This document shows, one piece after another, positions 27,723 to 34,854 of a stretch of 64,000 nt of DNA. Position numbers and translations under genes: made by a program. The notes under the pieces were generated by a model. That model was not told where the DNA came from. It saw only the letters and a list, made by a program, of their open reading frames with translations, and ran no database searches. Origin of the DNA: CAZCJA01 sp964499015 (GTDB lineage Bacteria; Elusimicrobiota; Elusimicrobia; F11). The stretch's first letter is position 1. Each line of letters begins with the position of its first letter. Location: positions 1-64,000 of the forward strand of contig CAZCJA010000002.1 in NCBI GenBank assembly GCA_964499015.1, written 5' to 3'.

Positions 27723-28079
27723 TTACTTCGGTAGGTTCATTAAGTAGCTGGTCAGCTTCTTAATCTTGCCGCCTTTCATTTCAAACACGTCGCAGAATAC
27801 AAGGTTAATCGGGTTGCCCTTGTCGTCTTTGGATTTAACCGTGCCTTCAGCCACCACCACGTCGTTCTCTTCTGTTAAACGCGTCGTCACAATGACCGGC
27901 AACCCAAACCGGCTAAACCCATCCGTCGTTTCTTTCATGAACGCTTTCTTACCAATCCAATGAAACGCCCCCGGCAGGTCCCACACCACGTCGTCCGTCA
28001 AGGTCGACTCAATGCCTTTCACGTCGCCCTTGGTGTAGGACATCATGTATTTTTCAACGGTCTGTTTGTTCTGGCTCAT
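27723..28079 (-). CDS. SnoaL/NTF2-like fold protein
   Basis: 118 residues with the cone-shaped NTF2-like pattern: an N-terminal helix KYMMSYTKGDVKGIESTLTD, then DDVVWDLPG and a set of beta strands ending FEMKGGKIKKLTSYLMN. Members bind or isomerise small hydrophobic ligands; the substrate is unknown. The ATG overlaps the stop of the 73-residue gene by ATGA, and the stop touches the aldolase start. Confidence 0.82.
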   Translation of the reverse strand: MSQNKQTVEKYMMSYTKGDVKGIESTLTDDVVWDLPGAFHWIGKKAFMKETTDGFSRFGLPVIVTTRLTEENDVVVAEGTVKSKDDKGNPINLVFCDVFEMKGGKIKKLTSYLMNLPK

Positions 28080-28297
28080 GCGGCTTTTTCTTTTTTGACG
28101 AGGTCGAACGCTTTACGCGCCGCGTCAAAGCGATCGGCAAACTCAATTCCTTCTTTAGTGAGCTGGTCCATGAACATCTGGTGATACTTGGTGCGCAAGG
28201 CAGAGACTTCTTCTTTGGCGATGTGCTCGGTTGCGGGGATTTGATCGTCGGTTTCAACCAGCTCGGTATAAATCTTGGCGATTTCAATTAACGTCAT
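28076..28297 (-). CDS. Small protein of unknown function, paralog A of a tandem pair
   Basis: 73 residues, soluble, helical, no membrane segment. It shares a motif in the same residue register with the next upstream gene: H39, F42, D44, L46, K48, G50-I51, F53, D55-R56, A59, R61, A63 are identical in both. This indicates a gene duplication and a real family. ATGA overlaps on both sides (28294-28297 and 28076-28079) argue for coupled translation. I know no family with this motif. Confidence 0.78.
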   Translation of the reverse strand: MTLIEIAKIYTELVETDDQIPATEHIAKEEVSALRTKYHQMFMDQLTKEGIEFADRFDAARKAFDLVKKEKAA

Positions 28298-28509
28298 AAC
28301 TCTCCGTTGGCGATTCGATAAGCGATTCTGGTCGCGTGGTCTCGGTCCCGGAATTTTATTCCTTGTTTGTTCAGCATGTCTATAAATAATCCATGCAGGC
28401 GTACCCGCTTTTCTTCCAACAGCAGCAACTTCTCCGGATCCTTGGTTATTTCAATCCGATCTATGACAGCAATATACTCTTTGGCGAGTTGAGGCAGGTT
28501 TCCCTTCAT
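28294..28509 (-). CDS. Small protein of unknown function, paralog B of a tandem pair
   Basis: 71 residues, first gene of the operon that runs to 26313. A ribosome site AGGAG lies a few nt before the ATG. The conserved half is LHGLFIDMLNKQGIKFRDRD, which lines up position for position with paralog A. The N-terminal halves differ (here EYIAVIDRIEITKDPEKLLL). Basic C-terminus. Function unknown; heteromeric pairing of A and B is a reasonable guess. Confidence 0.78.
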   Translation of the reverse strand: MKGNLPQLAKEYIAVIDRIEITKDPEKLLLLEEKRVRLHGLFIDMLNKQGIKFRDRDHATRIAYRIANGEL

Positions 28510-28564
28510 ATGAACTCCTATGAGGGGAATGTGGCTGAGGGTAAGAAAATTTAGTTGTTTCGTC

Positions 28565-28589
28565 GCCCCGGCATGTCTAAAGCCGGGGC
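28565..28589. repeat. Inverted repeat GCCCCGGC-N9-GCCGGGGC
   Basis: A perfect 8-bp GC-only stem with a 9-nt loop, between the end of the 161-residue gene (28596) and the start of the small-paralog operon (28509), both minus strand. It is placed as a terminator for the upstream AT-rich cluster, but only a weak A/T-rich tail follows (GACGAAACAACTAAATTTT on the minus strand). Confidence 0.5.
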
Positions 28590-28595
28590 CCAGGT

Positions 28596-29081
28596 TTAGT
28601 GGATCAGTGCATCGAATCCCGGTGCATTTGGGCGATGGCCGGTGGCAAGGTATTCAATATTGCTTTCGCTTATCGAGCGCATTTTTTTAGTGTAACGAGG
28701 ATTAATGTCTTGTCCTAGTTTATTTATTAGAGCTTTCATGGCATGGTATCTGTCTTTCGCTGTGTTAAATGTTGGTGCGAAAAGTACATCGAGTATTTCA
28801 TCCAGGTGTTTAATTTCATCTGCTGACCGAAGTAGATCGGCAATTTGCCAGGCCAAATCTTTAACCTGTTGCTTAATTTGAGGGGCGAGTGGGGCACTCC
28901 TTTCTTCGCATGAATAAAAGAAGAAGTAAAGGCCATGCAGGTTCATCAGTTTCATATAGATACTGAAACGACGTTCTTCAATTATTCGTTTTCTTTCTCT
29001 TTCACGAGTGAGTATGTTCGCTATTAGTGCTGCAGTAAGAGAAACTCCTACACCACTAATAAATGCCCAAAATGGATCCAT
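28596..29081 (-). CDS. N-terminally membrane-anchored protein of unknown function
   Basis: 161 residues: one hydrophobic segment at about residues 4-24, a charged stretch (RERERKRIIEERR), then long amphipathic helices. I recognise no domain. AT-rich relative to the flanks and without an obvious Shine-Dalgarno, like its two upstream neighbours. Last gene of the AT-rich cluster, 21 nt after the DUF2892-like gene. A coiled-coil membrane-tethered partner for the cluster is possible, but no function can be assigned. Confidence 0.65.
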   Translation of the reverse strand: MDPFWAFISGVGVSLTAALIANILTRERERKRIIEERRFSIYMKLMNLHGLYFFFYSCEERSAPLAPQIKQQVKDLAWQIADLLRSADEIKHLDEILDVLFAPTFNTAKDRYHAMKALINKLGQDINPRYTKKMRSISESNIEYLATGHRPNAPGFDALIH

Positions 29082-29102
29082 ACCGCTAGACGCGTGCGTT
29101 AC

Positions 29103-29291
29103 TCATTCCTGAACGCAGCGGTCAACGCAGAAATAAACCGGGCAAAAACCGGTAAACGCGCTCGACACCATCAACACGCCCACCACAACCGCCACCCAAT
29201 GGAACATCGGGTTCACATAAATACCCAACAACACCGAAGCCGTAATGATTGCGCCAACAATTCCGTCATGCACTTTGCGTCGTTTGTTCAT
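29103..29291 (-). CDS. DUF2892-like (YgaP transmembrane type) small membrane protein
   Basis: 62 residues with two membrane segments (about 10-27 and 31-50) and the signature FTGFCPVYFCVDRCV, resembling the CPxY motif of the DUF2892/YgaP membrane module. In other bacteria the module is found alone or fused to a rhodanese; here it is alone. The start overlaps the DUF3800-like gene stop by ATGA. Confidence 0.72.
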   Translation of the reverse strand: MNKRRKVHDGIVGAIITASVLLGIYVNPMFHWVAVVVGVLMVSSAFTGFCPVYFCVDRCVQE

Positions 29292-30073
29292 GGGGTCTCC
29301 TTATTTCTTAATGAATGCAGATTCAATATGAGTTGATCATACTCTGTTTTTAAAGGGCCACTAATATTCTCGAGCTTTGGACGCATAATTAATCCGTAGT
29401 CTCGGAAATATTTTTTACCTGAGATTTCTTTATGCCACATCATCTTCAGTATTTTCGTAAGCATGGTGTGTGCTATTTCTCGATTGGATGGATCATTCAC
29501 ACAATAACGAAAGCATCCTAAGACAATGTCCATGGCGGAATTTAAGTGGGATGCATTAATGCAGGTGGCGGAGAACGAGAGGATTCGATCCAGGGCTAAG
29601 TTTGATTGGTTTATGGTTAGTCCTTTTGAGAATTTGTCAGAAAGATACTTCCACTCAGATTTCTCAGGTAAGTGATCAACAATGCATATTCCGTCATCAT
29701 TGGCTTGCTCTAGAAAGCTATTGAAACGTCCGATAACATAATCTGCCGCCCTTGTTACTTGAGTTGCTTTGTCTTGATTTTTGATTATTTTGTGGTGAAT
29801 TATGTGGGTGATGAATTTACAGTTATTGCTTATGCATAAATCGATTACTGCATTTTTTGCTTCGCGTGCGTTTTCTTCTGACACATGGTTAGGTCGTTCT
29901 CGCGTGTTGAATTTAAACTTGTCCCCGGGTTTGTAGCCTGCCTTTGTTCTTACCTCGATTATTTCTTCATGGATATTTCTTACATTTATCCATGGAACAA
30001 TTAGGCCTCCATAGATAAAGAATTTTGCATTAGTAGGCTCGGTATTAGTTTCATCAGCTAGGAGAATAAACAT
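29288..30073 (-). CDS. DUF3800-like protein
   Basis: 261 residues from the ATG at 30073. A longer reading from a TTG at 30130 would overlap the neighbouring gene and precede the conserved start. The N-terminal strand MFILLADETN places an Asp-Glu pair (D7, E8) where DUF3800 proteins have their DES motif, followed by FFIYGGLIV. Further acidic sites are in GICIVDHLPE and in SAMDIVLGCF. The arrangement suggests an RNase H-like nuclease fold, but activity is inferred. DUF3800 genes are scattered in mobile and accessory regions. AT-rich, 10 nt after the DUF2059-like gene. Confidence 0.72.
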   Translation of the reverse strand: MFILLADETNTEPTNAKFFIYGGLIVPWINVRNIHEEIIEVRTKAGYKPGDKFKFNTRERPNHVSEENAREAKNAVIDLCISNNCKFITHIIHHKIIKNQDKATQVTRAADYVIGRFNSFLEQANDDGICIVDHLPEKSEWKYLSDKFSKGLTINQSNLALDRILSFSATCINASHLNSAMDIVLGCFRYCVNDPSNREIAHTMLTKILKMMWHKEISGKKYFRDYGLIMRPKLENISGPLKTEYDQLILNLHSLRNKETP

Positions 30074-30083
30074 CGGTAGGAAT

Positions 30084-30572
30084 TTAGTGGGTGTGTAGCT
30101 TTTTCCAGGCCTTATATTTCTTCTCTGCAAGTTTGTCGGTTTCTTCTATTAAATCTGGGATCATTTTCATTTGTTTCTTACGATAAGTAACCATGATTTC
30201 ACTGGAATGCAATCTGTTTAACTCTCTTATTTCCTCAAGGCTTAAATGTCTTTTATAGATCTCAACAAAAACCTCTAAAAAATCGTTTCCAAGAGTCGAA
30301 ACATCAACAAGAGAGGCAAGCTCTTCTTCCGTTAGGTCATATTTGTCTCTGTATTTTTGTTCCATTCGTGCTTTCATTGCGCGCATCATCTCTCTCATCC
30401 CACTAAGCTCTAAGTGATGTCGTACCTCTATTTCTATGTCATTTGTTGGATTAATAAGTTCTTCTGGTTTCGGGCGCAATTTATCCCAATTCGTAATTAC
30501 AGTTGCGCTAACCGTGCCAATTAGCCCAATCACTGCGATGATTATTTTTACGCGAGCTCTTTTTTCCATCAT
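30084..30572 (-). CDS. DUF2059-like membrane-anchored protein
   Basis: 162 residues: N-terminal membrane anchor or uncleaved signal (about 8-26), then a helical domain with FVEIYKRHLSLEEIRELNRL and SSEIMVTYRKKQM, resembling the DUF2059 pattern (an acidic turn, then a short segment before a Ser-x-x-Gly/Met step). DUF2059 proteins are mostly exported and uncharacterised. First gene of the AT-rich cluster; no strong ribosome site (the upstream bases read CCTGAGTTAA). Confidence 0.65.
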   Translation of the reverse strand: MMEKRARVKIIIAVIGLIGTVSATVITNWDKLRPKPEELINPTNDIEIEVRHHLELSGMREMMRAMKARMEQKYRDKYDLTEEELASLVDVSTLGNDFLEVFVEIYKRHLSLEEIRELNRLHSSEIMVTYRKKQMKMIPDLIEETDKLAEKKYKAWKKLHTH

Positions 30573-30590
30573 TTAACTCAGGTAAATATT

Positions 30591-30607
30591 AATGCAAATA
30601 GTGCATT
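30591..30607. promoter_or_regulatory. Inverted repeat AATGCA-N5-TGCATT upstream of the AT-rich cluster
   Basis: Perfect 6-bp arms, 18 nt before the start of the DUF2059-like gene; a third TGCATT copy lies at 30631-30636. It could be an operator for the cluster. No clear -35/-10 pair is visible in the 79-nt gap. Confidence 0.3.
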
Positions 30608-30651
30608 CGGGGGAAAGAGAAGGGAGCCTATGCATTGAAAACTAAGCAGGA

Positions 30652-31854
30652 TTAAATGCCTTTTTTCGGGAGTCTGCGTTGTTCGCGGGGGAGATCGATG
30701 ATGGTGCCGCCGGGTTCGAGGGCTTCGTTGGGGTCCTGGCCGGCTTTGGCGGGCGGTTGGCCCGGGTTGGGGTTGCCTTGGCCGACGCCGCGGTCTACAC
30801 CGCGGAGTTTGAGAGCCAAGTCTTCCAAATTGGAGGCGTGGTTCAGGGCTTCCTGGGTCGAAATCAAGTTTTGGGCGTGGAGGTGTTCTAAGTCCTGGTC
30901 AAAGGTGTGCATGCCGTAATAGGTGTCCTGCCCCATCAGCCGCGTCACTTCTTCGGTGCGGCCTTCCGATAAAAGCCGCTTCATGAACGTGGTTCCGAGC
31001 AAAATTTCCGTCGCCGGATAGCGGTGGTTGCCGTCAATCGAACGCACCAGGCGCTGCGCCACCACGCCCGAGATCACGCCGGCCACCTGCTGGCGGACGA
31101 TGTTCTGTTCGTGCGGGGGGAAGGCGTCGACGATGCGCTGAACGGAATGCACCGCGTCGATGGTGTGGATGGTCGACAAAACGAGATGGCCCGATTCCGC
31201 GGCGGAGATGGCGGCGTTCATGGTTTCTAAGTCGCGCATTTCGCCGATGGCGATAACGTCGGGGCTTTGGCGCAGCACGTTGCGCAGGGCTTCTTTAAAA
31301 GAGGTGGTGTCCTGTCCCACTTCGCGCTGGGAAATGGACGATTTAATGTCCTGGTGCATGTATTCGATCGGGTCTTCGATGGTGATGATGTTGTAGGTGT
31401 AGTTGGTGTTCAAATAGTGAATGATGGCGTTCATCGTGGTGGTTTTTCCGGCGCCGGTGACGCCCGCGAACAGAATGAGCCCGCGCCCTTGGGAAACCAG
31501 TTTCTTCAGGGTTTGGTTCGGCAAATGGAGTTCTTCGAAGGTCTTTAGTTTTAAGGGAATGGTTCTCAGCGCAACGGCGATGGTTCCTTTCTGGCGGTAC
31601 ACGTTGGCGCGGAAACGGCTGACGCCGTCAATGGTGCAGGCGATGTCGATTTCGTTTTTGCCGGCAAATTGTTTGAACTGCTCGGGGGTGAGGAGGCTTT
31701 TGCAAATTTCTTCGGTCTGCTGGGCGGAAAGGGGATCGATGTTGGTTTGGACCAACTGGCCGTTCACGCGAATCAGGGGGCACGAACCGGATTTGAAGAG
31801 AATGTCCGAGATACCGTCCCGGATCATCAGTTCTATGAGGCGCTTGTACTCCAT
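30652..31854 (-). CDS. pilT: Type IV pilus retraction ATPase PilT
   Basis: Hexameric ATPase that powers pilus retraction (twitching). 400 residues; the N-terminal PAS-like domain is followed by Walker A GVTGAGKTTT (about 129-138), the Asp box ITIEDPIEYMH, Walker B VIAIGEMRDLET and the His box LSTIHT. The C-terminal 50 residues are a Pro/Gly-rich tail not seen in classical PilT (~345). GEMRDLET is typical of PilT; PilU is the main alternative. No other pil genes are in the window. It follows the HD-GYP gene after 42 nt on the same strand. Confidence 0.9.
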   Translation of the reverse strand: MEYKRLIELMIRDGISDILFKSGSCPLIRVNGQLVQTNIDPLSAQQTEEICKSLLTPEQFKQFAGKNEIDIACTIDGVSRFRANVYRQKGTIAVALRTIPLKLKTFEELHLPNQTLKKLVSQGRGLILFAGVTGAGKTTTMNAIIHYLNTNYTYNIITIEDPIEYMHQDIKSSISQREVGQDTTSFKEALRNVLRQSPDVIAIGEMRDLETMNAAISAAESGHLVLSTIHTIDAVHSVQRIVDAFPPHEQNIVRQQVAGVISGVVAQRLVRSIDGNHRYPATEILLGTTFMKRLLSEGRTEEVTRLMGQDTYYGMHTFDQDLEHLHAQNLISTQEALNHASNLEDLALKLRGVDRGVGQGNPNPGQPPAKAGQDPNEALEPGGTIIDLPREQRRLPKKGI

Positions 31855-31896
31855 ATTAGAAACCTACCCAAATGCCTGATGTTTGCAAGGCTTTTT

Positions 31897-33123
31897 TCAA
31901 TTTTGCCAGCCGGGGTGTTTGGCCGGCTCTGCCGAGTCTCCGCGCGGCGCGTATTGTTCCATGATCGGGACGATTTTGGGCAGGCAGCGGTGAAACGCCT
32001 CCACAACCGTCGGGTCAAACTGAGTACCGGATTCCTTGTTAATAAGTTCGAGCGTTTCCTGGAGCGAGAACGACGGCTTGTAAATGCGGCGGCTGGTTAA
32101 GGCGTCAAACACGTCCGCCAGGGAGGCGATGCGCGCCTCAATGGGAATCTCGGCGGCCTTCAGGCCGCGCGGGTAACCGGTGCCGTCCCAGCGTTCGTGG
32201 TGGCAATGCGCGACGGTGGCCGACATCTGCATCAATTCATTTTCCGATCCGCCCAAAATCTTGGCCCCGTATTCGGGGTGCTTTTTCATTTCCACCCATT
32301 CTTCGGGGGTGAGTTTGCCGGGTTTGTTCAAAATCGCGTCCGGCACGCCGATCTTGCCGATGTCGTGCATTGGGGCGGCTAAGCGCAAGGTTTCCACCCA
32401 GACTTCATCGAAGCCCATTTCTTTGGCGATGAGGGCCGAGTACTGGCTCATCCGCCATAAGTGGGCGCTGGTGTCGTGGTCCTTGTATTCCACGGCGCCG
32501 GCCAAGCGCACCACGGTTTGCTGGGCGCCCAAGCGGATGTCCTGATACAGCTGGGCGTTTTCCACGTAGCCGGAGGCCTGGTCGGCCAGAATGGTGATGA
32601 GTTCTTCGTCGGTGCGGTCGAAACTGCGGCCGGCTTTGCAGTTGAGCACCTGGAACACGCCGATCACCTGGTTCTTCTTGTTTTTCATGGGGCAGGCCAG
32701 GATGGAATTGGTTTTATAGCCGGTTTGCTTGTCGACCTCGGGATTAAAGCGGGAATCTTTGTAGGCGTCCTTAATGTTTTCGAGGGAGCCAGTTAAGCAA
32801 ACGCTGCCGACGATGCCTTTGTTCATGGGAACGCGGATGGTTTGCGTGCCGGAGGCGACGCGGGACCAAAGGATTTTTTCTTTTTTGTCGAAAATGAAAA
32901 CGGTGGCGCGTTCGGCGTTGAGCACCGCTTTGGCTTCGTCAACAAGCAGCGCGAGGAGATCGTCCAGGTTGGTGGTGGCGGAGGCGCGCTTGCCGTACTT
33001 GAGCAAAACCGAGAGGCGGCGGCGCCATTCGTTTAAGTCCTTAATCTTCTGCTCAAGCGCGTGCAGTTTGCCGGCGCCGTTTTTGGAAGGACGAGATGAC
33101 TTTTTGAGTCTCGTTTTCTTCAT
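31897..33123 (-). CDS. GAF and HD-GYP domain protein (putative c-di-GMP phosphodiesterase)
   Basis: 408 residues. A basic N-terminus and short coiled coil are followed by a GAF sensor domain (about 60-210) and an HD-GYP domain: HD at residue 253 (MHDIGKIGVPD), CHHERWDGTGYP with GYP near 315, then SLADVFDALTS. Ligand residues for metal and c-di-GMP appear intact. The ATG at 33123 is preferred because the longer reading's TTG start falls on the -35 element of a good promoter. It probably links a small-molecule or redox signal to motility, being directly upstream of pilT. Confidence 0.9.
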   Translation of the reverse strand: MKKTRLKKSSRPSKNGAGKLHALEQKIKDLNEWRRRLSVLLKYGKRASATTNLDDLLALLVDEAKAVLNAERATVFIFDKKEKILWSRVASGTQTIRVPMNKGIVGSVCLTGSLENIKDAYKDSRFNPEVDKQTGYKTNSILACPMKNKKNQVIGVFQVLNCKAGRSFDRTDEELITILADQASGYVENAQLYQDIRLGAQQTVVRLAGAVEYKDHDTSAHLWRMSQYSALIAKEMGFDEVWVETLRLAAPMHDIGKIGVPDAILNKPGKLTPEEWVEMKKHPEYGAKILGGSENELMQMSATVAHCHHERWDGTGYPRGLKAAEIPIEARIASLADVFDALTSRRIYKPSFSLQETLELINKESGTQFDPTVVEAFHRCLPKIVPIMEQYAPRGDSAEPAKHPGWQN

Positions 33124-33136
33124 TAGGGATAAATTT

Positions 33137-33165
33137 AGTGTAGCGCATCTGCCATAGAGCGTCAA
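33137..33165 (-). promoter_or_regulatory. Promoter of the HD-GYP/pilT unit
   Basis: On the minus strand: -35 TTGACG (33160-33165), a 17-nt spacer and -10 TACACT (33137-33142). The -10 is the same hexamer as the mraZ promoter. Initiation would fall only a few bases before the ATG at 33123, so the mRNA is nearly leaderless. Confidence 0.75.
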
Positions 33166-33178
33166 TGGAAGGAAATAA

Positions 33179-34069
33179 ATGGTAGATTTTCAAACCATGA
33201 TGAGTTTTCCATCACTTTCCGCTCGTTTGACCCTCGCCCTGCGTGAAGACGGCGCTTTTAACGACGTCACCACAAAGCTCCTAAAAACATATGGCGATCA
33301 ATCTCTTTCGGCAATACTCGTGGCCAAAGCGCCCGGCGTCTTCTGTGGGGGCTTTTTGGCTAAATCCGTCTTCTCTCAACTCGATCGGCGCGCGAAAGTT
33401 TCCTTATTAATAAAAGACGGGGCCGCGGTGCGGCCGGGCATGAAAATCGCTCGCATCCGGGCCAAAGCCAAGGCGCTCCTGTCGGGGGAGCGGGTTTTTC
33501 TGAACCTGGCCGGCCGCTTAAGCGGCATCAGCACGCTCACCAACCACTTTGTCCAAGCGGTCAAAGGCACCGGCGCCTGCATCCTCGACACCCGCAAGAC
33601 CACACCGCTCTGGCGGGACTTAGAAAAGCACGCGGTGTACTGTGGAGGCGGGGGCAACCACCGCATGTCGCTCTCCGATGCGGTGCTGATCAAAGACAAC
33701 CACCGCCAGATTCTGCAGCGCAAAAAGGTCTCGCCCGGCGACCATTTCAGCGCCCGCGCCATTCGCCGCTCCGGAATCGATTTTGTTGAAATGGAAGCCG
33801 ACTCCGTGGCCGACGTGTGGGACGCGATCCGCGCCGACGTCGACACCGTTCTTCTGGACAATATGCCGGTAAAGTTATTAAAAGAATCAATCGCTTTAAT
33901 TCGTGCCGCACGCCAAGCGCGCGGGACACCGTTGCCGCTCATCGAAGTGTCCGGCGGGGTGACCTTGAAAAATGTACGCCAATTGGCGGCGTTGGGAGTA
34001 GACCGGATATCCGTGGGCGCTTTGACCCACTCCGCCCCGGCCCTCGATTTATCCCTGGAGGTTCTCTAA
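33179..34069 (+). CDS. nadC: Quinolinate (nicotinate-nucleotide) phosphoribosyltransferase NadC
   Basis: De novo NAD synthesis: quinolinate plus PRPP to nicotinate mononucleotide. 296 residues. Motifs: LREDGAFNDVTTKLL near the start, LNLAGRLSGISTLT, LDTRKTTPLWRDLEK, KDNH and the C-terminal IEVSGGVTLKNV. The ATG has GGAAGG about 7 nt upstream. Divergent from the HD-GYP gene, with 55 nt between starts, and followed by birA after 3 nt. nadA and nadB are not in the window. Confidence 0.95.
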   Translation: MVDFQTMMSFPSLSARLTLALREDGAFNDVTTKLLKTYGDQSLSAILVAKAPGVFCGGFLAKSVFSQLDRRAKVSLLIKDGAAVRPGMKIARIRAKAKALLSGERVFLNLAGRLSGISTLTNHFVQAVKGTGACILDTRKTTPLWRDLEKHAVYCGGGGNHRMSLSDAVLIKDNHRQILQRKKVSPGDHFSARAIRRSGIDFVEMEADSVADVWDAIRADVDTVLLDNMPVKLLKESIALIRAARQARGTPLPLIEVSGGVTLKNVRQLAALGVDRISVGALTHSAPALDLSLEVL

Positions 34070-34072
34070 CAC

Positions 34073-34852
34073 ATGGCATCATCCGAACTGCTGCAAATGA
34101 CAGGACGCCTCTCCACGGAATTCCCGTGGCTGACGGTGGCCAAATATTTCGAGAAAGTCGACTCCACTCAATCCCGCGTCGTTCAGTTTCTGCCCAAAGA
34201 AGACACCGCCGCGTTTGTGCTGGCCGAAAGCCAGACCAAAGGCACCGGACGCAATGGACGCCCCTGGGTTTCGCCGGTCGGCGGCACCTGGTTTACCCTC
34301 GCCTTGCCGATGAAAGCGCTCACCATCAACCAAGTGGCCCCGTTCTCAATGGTGGCCGCGCTTTTGCTCGTGAACACGCTGCGCGAAATTCACAATCTGG
34401 ACTGCGAGCTCAAATGGCCGAACGATGTTCAATTCGAAGGCAAGAAACTGGCCGGCATTCTGCTCAACACCACCACCAAATCCAAGAAACCTTGGCTGCT
34501 GATCGGTGTTGGAATTAACGTGAACAACGATCTCCCGCCGGAACTGAACAAGGAAGCGACCACCATTAAAAACATCCGCGGCCAAAGCCAAGGCCGCTCC
34601 CGGTTGATCGAAGCGTTCCTTGGCCACGCGTGGAACGCCTGGCAGGATTTTGACCGTTCGGGGTTCGGCCCCTATCAGAAAGCGGTGGCCGACAAACTCA
34701 CGGGCGTGGGCAAAGCGGTGAAGATCGCGGTGGGTTCCAAAACCGTCACAGGCACCATGCTGGGCTTGGACCCGCAGGGCGGCCTCATGCTCAAATCCAA
34801 GGCCAACACGCAGACCGTGCACGCCGGCGAAATTGTCGGACAGCCTGCGTAG
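34073..34852 (+). CDS. birA: Biotin-[acetyl-CoA-carboxylase] ligase BirA
   Basis: Attaches biotin to BCCP. 259 residues. Biotinyl-AMP loop TKGTGRNGRPWVSP (56-69, the GRGRxGR-like motif), LKWPNDV with the conserved lysine, GILLN, GIGVNVN-like GVGINVNND, and a C-terminal SH3-like domain ending TVHAGEIV. There is no N-terminal winged helix, so this is a non-regulatory (group I) ligase. It starts 3 nt after nadC and ends 2 nt before sat. Confidence 0.93.
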   Translation: MASSELLQMTGRLSTEFPWLTVAKYFEKVDSTQSRVVQFLPKEDTAAFVLAESQTKGTGRNGRPWVSPVGGTWFTLALPMKALTINQVAPFSMVAALLLVNTLREIHNLDCELKWPNDVQFEGKKLAGILLNTTTKSKKPWLLIGVGINVNNDLPPELNKEATTIKNIRGQSQGRSRLIEAFLGHAWNAWQDFDRSGFGPYQKAVADKLTGVGKAVKIAVGSKTVTGTMLGLDPQGGLMLKSKANTQTVHAGEIVGQPA

Positions 34853-34854
34853 CG

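Noticed and set aside
28054..28287. 77-codon alternative minus-strand frame overlapping the 73-residue paralog
   Set aside because: The paralog frame shows position-for-position conservation with its neighbour and ATGA coupling; this frame does not.
28510..30651. AT-rich island considered as a prophage or transposon
   Set aside because: No integrase, transposase, phage structural gene, tRNA att site or flanking repeat was visible.
33124..33165. N-terminal extension of the HD-GYP gene from a TTG at 33165
   Set aside because: The TTG coincides with the -35 of the promoter and the extra residues have no homology; the ATG at 33123 is used.
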